Part shown: positions 58,106-64,000 of the stretch, piece by piece
Layout: the number at the start of each line of letters is the position of its first letter
How positions within the stretch are numbered: the stretch's first letter is position 1
Source of the DNA: Pseudomonadota bacterium
GTDB taxonomy: Bacteria; Desulfobacterota; Desulfobulbia; Desulfobulbales; Desulfocapsaceae
Direction: 5' to 3'
Assembly (NCBI GenBank): GCA_018820855.1
Contig: JAHJNL010000074.1
Coordinates: 1 to 64,000 of the forward strand
DNA: 64,000 nt
The notes under the pieces: model-generated
What the model saw: only the letters and a program-made list of their open reading frames with translations
Database searches by the model: none
What the model was told of the DNA's origin: nothing
Position numbers and translations under genes: made by a program

Positions 58106-58307
58106 AGCCGTTAATTCCTGCTTTACTCTTTGATAATCGGAAGTATTCGCAGTAGAATGAGTATTGTGCTTTTTTGAGCCCGCCAGGATAGGGACCAAAA
58201 ACAACGGTGGATACAGCGTACTGGAGTCAACTCGTCGTTTCCCGTTCCCGGGTTGCTTGGTTCAATAAACGCCTATTCACCACCAAGTATGATGGAAAAC
58301 CGATCAG

Positions 58308-58994
58308 ATGAACAGCTTGCACTTCTTTTTTGCTAATTTATACAAACCTGCCCGCCTCTCTCTCTGGACAATGGCGCTGCTACTGGCAGTGCTGGTCAAC
58401 GGCTGCAGCAAAAAACCTCTGCCCCCCCCCGAGCCACCTGTCATTGAAAGATATGACGAAGCGACAAGAAAGAGAATCGCTCAGTGGAAAGCCCTTATTA
58501 AAGAGACAAAAAAGGCCCCTATCAGCGAGAAACTGGCTTCGGTGAACAAATTTTTTAATCACCTTCACTTTGTTACCGATCGTAATCACTGGGGACAGGA
58601 GGACTACTGGGCAACACCGTTGGAGACACTGGTCAGCAACGGAGGTGACTGCGAGGATTTCACCATTGCCAAATATTTCACCCTGAAAAGCCTGGAAGTA
58701 CCGGACAAAAAAATGCGGCTGACCTACGTCAAATCACTGACCCGCAATCAGGCGCACATGGTCCTCAACTATTACCACCACCCCTCTTCCGACCCCCTGG
58801 TACTTGACAATCTGAACAAGCGCATAGTGCCTGCCTCCCAACGTAAAGACCTGGTACCGGTCTACAGTTTTAACGGCACAGGGCTCTGGTTGGCAAAGAA
58901 CCGTGGTTACAGTACCCCGGTGGGTGGAGCCAGCCGACTCAAACTCTGGCAGGAGGTTCTGCAACGTGCAGAAGATGAACCGTTACTACCCTGA
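58308..58994 (+). CDS. LapG-like (BTLCP) periplasmic cysteine protease lipoprotein, first copy
   Basis: The 228-aa protein has a signal peptide with lipobox LVNGC (Cys near residue 33) followed by a Pro-rich linker. A transglutaminase-like cysteine protease core has Cys in SNGGDCEDFTIAKYFTL, His in QAHMVLNYY and Asp in PLVLDNLN, typical of bacterial transglutaminase-like cysteine proteases such as LapG. LapG cleaves giant surface adhesins when cyclic di-GMP is low. No LapD or adhesin gene is nearby. A near copy follows at 59046-59780. Confidence 0.83.
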   Translation: MNSLHFFFANLYKPARLSLWTMALLLAVLVNGCSKKPLPPPEPPVIERYDEATRKRIAQWKALIKETKKAPISEKLASVNKFFNHLHFVTDRNHWGQEDYWATPLETLVSNGGDCEDFTIAKYFTLKSLEVPDKKMRLTYVKSLTRNQAHMVLNYYHHPSSDPLVLDNLNKRIVPASQRKDLVPVYSFNGTGLWLAKNRGYSTPVGGASRLKLWQEVLQRAEDEPLLP

Positions 58995-59045
58995 AACGCA
59001 CCAATTACGTACGTGTCCTTTAAAGTACTTTGATGTCAATTTGTA

Positions 59046-59780
59046 TTGGCCAAGAGATTCTGCGTCTTTTTATTCTACCCTGAATCGGTAACTATCATAA
59101 GCTGCCTCAAACAATTCTTTTCTCCTGACCTATGCAAACCTGCCCGCCTGTCTCTCTGGACAATGGTACTGCTGCTGGCGCTGATATCCGGTTGCGGGAA
59201 GAAACCTCCTCCCCTTGAGCAACCTTATTTTGAAAAATATGATGAAGCGGCAAGACAGAGAATCGCCCAGTGGAAGACTCTTATTAATGATAAAAGAAAG
59301 GCCCCTATCAGCGAAAAACTGGTTTCAGTGAACAGCTTTTTCAACCGGCTTCACTTTGTTTCCGATCTTAACCATTGGGGACAGGAGGACTATTGGGCAA
59401 CACCGCTGGAGACACTAGGCAGCAACGGAGGTGACTGCGAGGATTTCACCATTGCCAAATATTTCACCCTGAGAAGCCTGAAAGTACCGGATGAGAAGAT
59501 GCGACTGACCTACGTCAAATCACTTACCCTGAATCAGCCCCACATGGTCCTCAACTATTACCACCACCCCTCTTCCGACCCTCTGGTACTCGACAATTTG
59601 AACAAGCGGATTCTCCCCGCCTCCCAGCGTAAGGATCTGGTACCGATATACAGTTTTAACGGTACAGGACTCTGGTTGGCAAAAAACCGTGGCGACAGCC
59701 CCCCGGCTGGTGAATCCAGCCGACTCAAACTCTGGCAGGAGGTCCAGCAACGCGTGAAAGAGGAATCTTTACTTCCCTGA
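59046..59780 (+). CDS. LapG-like (BTLCP) cysteine protease lipoprotein, second copy with unclear start
   Basis: A tandem duplicate of 58308-58994, similar over nearly the whole length, with lipobox LISGC and the same Cys, His and Asp motifs. The ATG that starts the first copy corresponds to ATA here, and no in-frame ATG lies between the TTG at 59046 and the Met inside the signal peptide. Either the TTG start (no SD) is used, giving 244 aa, or the gene has lost its normal start and is weakly expressed. The catalytic part shows no decay, so translation by some route is likely. It converges 4 nt from the next gene. Confidence 0.72.
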   Translation: MAKRFCVFLFYPESVTIISCLKQFFSPDLCKPARLSLWTMVLLLALISGCGKKPPPLEQPYFEKYDEAARQRIAQWKTLINDKRKAPISEKLVSVNSFFNRLHFVSDLNHWGQEDYWATPLETLGSNGGDCEDFTIAKYFTLRSLKVPDEKMRLTYVKSLTLNQPHMVLNYYHHPSSDPLVLDNLNKRILPASQRKDLVPIYSFNGTGLWLAKNRGDSPPAGESSRLKLWQEVQQRVKEESLLP

Positions 59781-59784
59781 ACAG

Positions 59785-60414
59785 TTACAGTTGAGTGTTC
59801 TTTGAGACAAGGGGATCAGGGACCTTGCTATCAAGGTCACCAAAGTCGCTGCGAATTTCACTGTTGTTTTCCCGGAACCCCTCCCCATCGCCATAATCCA
59901 GGAAAAATCTATAGCGACTGTGCCTTGTCTTGGTTCGCTGGGCATGTTTTATGGGACACCAATACTGCTCCGTCCGGCCTGCTATTTCCTGAACATAGCC
60001 GATCAGACCTGTGAAATATTCACAGTAACAGCAGTTTATTTTTTCAATCAGATTCAGGTAACTCAGGTATTGCCGATCAAACAGGATATAGTCACTCCGT
60101 TTGACCTTTGGGATGCAATAAACAGGAAAACAGATCATCTGAAAAATGGAAACAACAAGGTCCAGGAACAGGGCAGGCAACAGGCAGGACCAGATCACCG
60201 GCCCAGAAAGTATATTCAGCAGGGTCGCATCATTGATATAGCGACGAATAGTTTTGAGCAGAAGCCTGTTTTTCTCTTTAACGTCCTTCTGAAAGCGGAC
60301 CTTTTTATCTCGAACCTCGTAAAAATACTCTTTTTCTTTTTTCTGTAATTCACTGAACAGTTCCTGTTCAAGCAGTTTTATCCTGCTCAGCAGTTCCTCT
60401 AATCTATTATTCAT
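59785..60414 (-). CDS. Conserved-looking membrane protein with Cys motifs, function unknown
   Basis: The 209-aa protein begins with a charged coiled coil (about 1-55, EELLSRIKLLEQELFSEL), then a long hydrophobic region (about 68-105) and a Cys-rich part EKINCCYCEYFTGLIGYVQ and TEQYWCPIKHAQRTKTRHSRYRFFLDYGD. The NCCYCEYF and WCPIKHA blocks look conserved and recall a family of uncharacterised bacterial membrane proteins, but I cannot name it. A metal or Fe-S site is possible. Confidence 0.62.
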   Translation of the reverse strand: MNNRLEELLSRIKLLEQELFSELQKKEKEYFYEVRDKKVRFQKDVKEKNRLLLKTIRRYINDATLLNILSGPVIWSCLLPALFLDLVVSIFQMICFPVYCIPKVKRSDYILFDRQYLSYLNLIEKINCCYCEYFTGLIGYVQEIAGRTEQYWCPIKHAQRTKTRHSRYRFFLDYGDGEGFRENNSEIRSDFGDLDSKVPDPLVSKNTQL

Positions 60415-60551
60415 TCAACGTCCTGTGGCACTGTCAGAAGTGACCCCGAGTTTCACATCTTCATAAGATCACATGAAAAAGCGACACCAAAGACTACTTA
60501 CAATGATTGAGCATCTGATAGAGAATCGTTATGATCTCTGCAATGATCTGC

Positions 60552-61016
60552 TTACACCTTATAACTGATACGCGCATCTTTCATAATATTACAGATCGTT
60601 TCCCGTGCCTCCTCCTCGATTTCAAGTTCATACATGGCCATTTCCTTTTCCCACACCTCTGCCGGAATATCACCTTGAAGTTCAAGGATATGATAGCTTT
60701 CTATGTTCAAAGCAACACCGGCCAGGGGTCCTGCAAAGCTGGGATCACCATTTTTGAAGGTCTGGGCCATGATCCGTATGGTGGACGGCTGGTTGATGCC
60801 GAAAACAATGATCAGGTTCTCGGCCCCATGCTGCGCAGCAAGTTTCCTGATCTCTTCCTGTACCGTAAGACCTACGGCGCCTGCCGCAGTTCAGACAAAA
60901 CAGGCGGTGGCCTCATAAACGATTTCGGCGCCGGCAGCTTTGAGACATGTGCTGACCGTTGTCCCGGAAATATCATCCCTCTCTCCAAAAACGATGACTT
61001 TTTTCCCTGTTAACAT
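60552..61016 (-). CDS. grdA: Selenoprotein GrdA (glycine reductase component A), UGA-encoded selenocysteine
   Basis: GrdA is the small shared selenoprotein that takes the carboxymethyl group from protein B and delivers acetyl (as a thioester) to protein C. Read on the minus strand from ATG 61016, the frame is [14 protein letters not shown] ... [18 protein letters not shown], where U is the in-frame TGA at 60893-60891. It continues as FGINQPS and [21 protein letters not shown] to the stop at 60552. It has 154 residues with Sec at position 42 in a CxxU motif, matching the family (about 155 aa, Sec44). GAGGAG lies 9 nt upstream. It is 36 nt after grdC, so one operon. A naive reading finds only a 72-aa C-terminal fragment. 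Confidence 0.95.
60862..60878 (-). promoter_or_regulatory. bSECIS-like hairpin of grdA
   Basis: On the minus strand, 12 nt after the UGA, GCCGTA pairs with TACGGT around a GGTCT loop. The loop (GGUC at +19 to +22) closely matches the E. coli fdhF SECIS apical loop. Loop sequence and spacing both fit SelB recognition. Confidence 0.8.
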
Positions 61017-61052
61017 GTGCGTTCTCTCCTCATTTTGGTTTTCAGTCCACTC

Positions 61053-62519
61053 TCAAAGCCTGGGATTACGCTCCAGGACAAATGAAACACCGTCCAGCAG
61101 ATTCGTGCAGCGATTAAGAAAAAGACTTGCCCGGGCGAGGAACATGACCCGTTTGATCTCCCCCCTGTTCATGGCCTCCATGGCATGGCCGATATAGGGG
61201 ACCGCTGATGGGATATGTCCCTGAGTCGGAGCAAAACCGGGCATGCCGACCCTTTCGATCCATGCGTTCATCCCGGATTTTTCCAGCTGTTTTGCAAGCA
61301 CCGCCATTGCCGCAATTTTCCGATAATTTTTTGACGCTACATCGCCGGAACCCGCAAATTCCATGATTTCCGGATTATGCAGTTCAGCGGCATAACGATC
61401 GATGTCCGTGCACTTCAAGCCAAGGCTCTCGAGAGGCGCCAGCAGATAATGACGGAACACAGCCTCATCAGAAAAGCCTGCTCCCGCAGGAACCGTGCCC
61501 ACGGCTCCGGGTTCAAGACGGATAATGGGGCTTGCCCCATCATCTTCGCTTATCAGCAAAGCAGTAGAGGCAAGACAATCATCAAGAATAGGGATACCGT
61601 GCTCCAGGAAAGACTGGAATTTCATCCCGAGTTTGGCAAGTGAGCCACCGCCTATCACCGCGACACGCTTATACAGGCCTGCCTTCACCATGGCCGCTGC
61701 CGTAATGATGGCTGAAGCCGGTGCTGCACAGAAGTTCTTGATATCCATGCCCGAGGCATTGGTGCAGCCGCACATCTCGCCAATGGCCTTGGCCATACCG
61801 CCGCCGCCACGCTGATACCGGTCACCACAGGCCTCTTCACCGCAACTGATAAGAAAATCAATTTTCTCAGGATTTATTTTCTCACGGTGCAGGAGCCAGG
61901 TGAGTGCCAGGGCCCCGGAGGCCTTGGTGCATAGATTTTCAAGAAGAGTGTATGGTCCGAGATTGTCATCCCCCTTTCCTTCCGCCCGCTCATCGCCATA
62001 AAACCAGCCGCAGCTTTTTCCCTCTGAGCGCATGGCCAGGGCAGAAGATCGGCTTGGATCCTGTCGGCTATGGTCATGCACATCTTGAGGAATAGCTGCC
62101 AGCCTGGAGGCAAAACCAGCGAGCAGGGGATGCGCCGCAAGACCTTCCCGCAATCTTGCCAGCACAGTGTCATCCACGGCAAAAAGTGGAGGATTCAGGA
62201 CATCTGCCAGCTTGAGCAGACCGTAAAAGCTTTTCTGATCAAGGATCTCCCCGAATTTACCCTTAGCGCTGCATAATGCTTCATTTTCAAACCAGGGCCT
62301 TGGAATATTTCCCAGCTCATCAGGAGACAGGTTACCGACAAAGGTCTGGTTCGGAGGGTAGCAACAGGCCTTGTTATAGGAACGAAGAGAGTGGGCAATG
62401 GACTCTTTACTGCTTGGATTTTCTATTATTTCCCGTCGTGGTTTTGAGCCATACTGCACAAGATCAGGAACATGGACCAAACAGTACGAACAGTTTTTTA
62501 TGACAGGAGTTGTGACCAT
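61053..62519 (-). CDS. grdC: Glycine/sarcosine/betaine reductase component C, GrdC subunit
   Basis: GrdC is a thiolase/FabH-like acyl-transfer protein that, with GrdD, converts the acetyl group received from GrdA into acetyl phosphate. The 488-aa protein has the family N-terminus (SYCLVHVPDLVQYGSKP), GGGGMAKAIGEMCGCTNASGMDIKNFCAAPASA in the catalytic region, AVIGGGSLAKLGMKFQSF, and the C-terminal FLNRCTNLLDGVSFVLE. GrdD, normally the next gene, is not present downstream; grdA is. It begins 42 nt after the acyl-CoA ligase on the same strand. Confidence 0.93.
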   Translation of the reverse strand: MVTTPVIKNCSYCLVHVPDLVQYGSKPRREIIENPSSKESIAHSLRSYNKACCYPPNQTFVGNLSPDELGNIPRPWFENEALCSAKGKFGEILDQKSFYGLLKLADVLNPPLFAVDDTVLARLREGLAAHPLLAGFASRLAAIPQDVHDHSRQDPSRSSALAMRSEGKSCGWFYGDERAEGKGDDNLGPYTLLENLCTKASGALALTWLLHREKINPEKIDFLISCGEEACGDRYQRGGGGMAKAIGEMCGCTNASGMDIKNFCAAPASAIITAAAMVKAGLYKRVAVIGGGSLAKLGMKFQSFLEHGIPILDDCLASTALLISEDDGASPIIRLEPGAVGTVPAGAGFSDEAVFRHYLLAPLESLGLKCTDIDRYAAELHNPEIMEFAGSGDVASKNYRKIAAMAVLAKQLEKSGMNAWIERVGMPGFAPTQGHIPSAVPYIGHAMEAMNRGEIKRVMFLARASLFLNRCTNLLDGVSFVLERNPRL

Positions 62520-62561
62520 AGTTCCCTTTAGTTATGAAAAGCCGTACATTCTGGAGAGACT

Positions 62562-64000
62562 TTACGCGAGCACATCATGCCCCTTATACAGTTCCCTGAT
62601 GATTTCCGTATAACGTCTTTCTATTTCCCCTCGTTTCAACTTCAAGGTCGGGGTCAACAGACCGTTTTCAATGCTCCACTCATCCAGGAGCAGGCCGACC
62701 TGACGAATCCGGGCATTACCGGGAAATCCGTGGAGCAGGACCTGAATTTTCTCGACAACAGCCGCCTTGACGGCTGGTGCCTGCAGTGACGAGACATCAG
62801 CCGGATCCAGCCCATATTTCCCTGCCAGTTCTTCCCATGGGGAACGGTGCAAGACCAGCAATGCGCCAAGATACGGCATGCCCTCGCCAACCACCATCGC
62901 ATGATCAAATAGAGGATCAGCGACAAGGGTCATCTCCAGGTCAGCAGGAGGCACCTTTTCACCGGTTGAGGTAACGATGATCTCTTTGAGCCGTCCGCGG
63001 ATAGAGATGTTGCTGTTCGTTATTTCCACCACGTCACCGGTATGGAGCCAGCCATCACTGTCAATTACTTCATTGAATTTATCCGGCAGGTTCCAGTAGC
63101 CTGACATGAGACCGGGGCTTTTCACCAGCAGTTCATTCTCCTGACCGATACGACACTGAACATCCGGAAGAGGAGGCCCCACCGAGGTCGGAATATTGTG
63201 GCCTGGAGTATTGGCGCTGACCACAGGTGCCGCTTCTGTCAGTCCATAGCCCTGGATCAAAGGGAGTCCGAGACTGAGGAAAAATCTGGAGACAGCCTCC
63301 TGCAGAGGGGCGCCGCCACTTACAGCAAAACGGATTCGGCCGCCAAGCCGGTCAAGGATCTTAGCGGCAACAACACGTTGCAACAAAGGCCAGAGCAGAT
63401 ATTCCCGGAAGGTCGAGGCCGGAGCTCGTCCCTGTGCAGTTTCAAAATGACGCCAGCCGGTGTCGAGCGTGAGCTGAAAGAGCCAATGGGCTACGATGTT
63501 CCTGTGCTGCAGCTGTTTCCGGACCTTGGCGTATATCTTTTCAAAGATACGCGGCACTGAAATAATGATCGTGGGGTGTATGGTCTGCAGATCTTCCGCC
63601 AATTTCTCCATGGAACGGGCATAGGCGACCGAACATCCTGCCATCATCGGCGTATAATACCCTACCGTGCGTTCAAAGGTATGGGAGAGCGGGAGAAAGG
63701 AGAGGAGGATGTCGGAGGGATAACAGGGGATCACCTTCAGAATAGCCTCCGCATTCCAGAGTATGTTTTTATGCGAGAGCATCACGCCTTTGGGTGGTCC
63801 GGTGGTTCCCGAGGTGTAGACGATGGTGGCCAGGCTGTCGGGATCATCAACATTGATGCATATCTCGCCGCCATAATCAGGCAGCCACGCAGTTATTGAA
63901 ACGCTTGCAGGACCAGGAGACGGGGCCGGAAGGCTGTCCTCCAGGCAAACAACCTTATTGAGTTGCGGAAAAGAGGCAGCATGAGGGACAAGTTTCCGCC
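62562..64000 (-). CDS. AMP-forming acyl-CoA synthetase (partial, 5' end outside window)
   Basis: The frame is open through the right edge of the window, so the true start lies beyond 64000. The AMP-binding signature YTSGTTGPPKGVMLSHKN is near 63780-63840. It is followed by the adenylate core SFLPLSHTFERTVGYY, GGAPLQEAVSRFFLSLGLPLIQGYGLTE, DGWLHTGDVVEI and GRLKEIIVTSTGEKVPP, typical of long-chain fatty-acid-CoA ligases (FadD15/FAA-like). It activates a carboxylate as an acyl-AMP then an acyl-CoA. It is directly upstream of grdC-grdA, 42 nt away, so it may be co-transcribed with the reductase genes. Confidence 0.9.
   Translation of the reverse strand, partial: RKLVPHAASFPQLNKVVCLEDSLPAPSPGPASVSITAWLPDYGGEICINVDDPDSLATIVYTSGTTGPPKGVMLSHKNILWNAEAILKVIPCYPSDILLSFLPLSHTFERTVGYYTPMMAGCSVAYARSMEKLAEDLQTIHPTIIISVPRIFEKIYAKVRKQLQHRNIVAHWLFQLTLDTGWRHFETAQGRAPASTFREYLLWPLLQRVVAAKILDRLGGRIRFAVSGGAPLQEAVSRFFLSLGLPLIQGYGLTEAAPVVSANTPGHNIPTSVGPPLPDVQCRIGQENELLVKSPGLMSGYWNLPDKFNEVIDSDGWLHTGDVVEITNSNISIRGRLKEIIVTSTGEKVPPADLEMTLVADPLFDHAMVVGEGMPYLGALLVLHRSPWEELAGKYGLDPADVSSLQAPAVKAAVVEKIQVLLHGFPGNARIRQVGLLLDEWSIENGLLTPTLKLKRGEIERRYTEIIRELYKGHDVLA

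Noticed and set aside
58140-58307. Cyclic di-GMP or other riboswitch upstream of the LapG-like genes
   Set aside because: The leader lacks the conserved GEMM core and no matching fold was found by eye.
60552-60770. Independent 72-aa gene
   Set aside because: It is the C-terminal part of GrdA; the frame extends upstream through the UGA to ATG 61016.
62562-63785. Complete acyl-CoA ligase starting at 63785
   Set aside because: The frame stays open to the window edge, and the AMP-binding motif straddles 63785, so the gene is only truncated by the window.

Overview
The window comes from a Gram-negative bacterium. Kdo transferase, lipoproteins, a periplasmic HtrA protease, a lytic transglycosylase and RND-free stress and signalling genes all point that way. 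A radical-SAM haem synthase (AhbD type), a DsrE-like protein, a BCAM0308-like protein and many PAS kinases resemble the gene content of sulfate-reducing Desulfobacterota (Desulfobulbales-like). That taxonomic placement is inference from gene content and was not tested by any search.

Layout. 1-1710: two arrays of REP-like inverted-repeat pairs on either side of a REP-associated tyrosine transposase. 1750-11617 (minus): housekeeping genes yaaA, folP-ftsH, carA-carB and waaA. 11903-18550: a secreted cyclophilin-FKBP fusion, then a signalling block made of a zinc-ribbon receiver protein, a large hybrid PAS histidine kinase and an HD-GYP response regulator. 19159-23165 (minus): trpS, dnaK and grpE. 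23708-31297 (plus): MoxR-DUF58-transglutaminase cluster, AhbD-like radical SAM with hemE, and an HD protein coupled to a metallo-beta-lactamase-fold protein. 31831-35914: a diguanylate cyclase, a LysE-type exporter, a Cys-rich lipoprotein, a flavin-oxidoreductase-like protein and MltB. 36402-41855: a stress cluster with four Hsp20 genes, an HtrA protease and a PAS histidine kinase. 42060-49334: two radical SAM enzymes, a BCAM0308-like protein, an APC permease, dnaJ, a cysteine hydrolase and a phosphoribosyltransferase.

The most notable content is a split glycine/sarcosine/betaine-reductase-type system at 49408-52950 (plus) and 60552-64000 (minus). The plus-strand part has a small membrane protein, GrdE-like pyruvoyl proprotein, GrdB-like selenoprotein and a CDP-alcohol phosphatidyltransferase, most joined by ATGA overlaps. 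The minus-strand part has an AMP-forming acyl-CoA ligase, GrdC and selenoprotein GrdA. Both GrdB and GrdA are interrupted by an in-frame UGA at the known selenocysteine position (52109-52111, and 60893-60891 on the minus strand). Each UGA is followed at about 18-20 nt by a hairpin with a GG apical loop, like a bacterial SECIS. Standard gene calling breaks both genes. No GrdD-type subunit is visible here, so the terminal phosphorolysis partner must lie elsewhere or be replaced.

Between the two Grd parts lie a DsrE-like gene surrounded by strong inverted repeats, polyphosphate kinase, a SulP transporter, a tandem pair of LapG-like cysteine protease lipoproteins and an unrecognised conserved membrane protein. 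Functional calls rest on motif recognition by eye; no database search, alignment or folding program was run.
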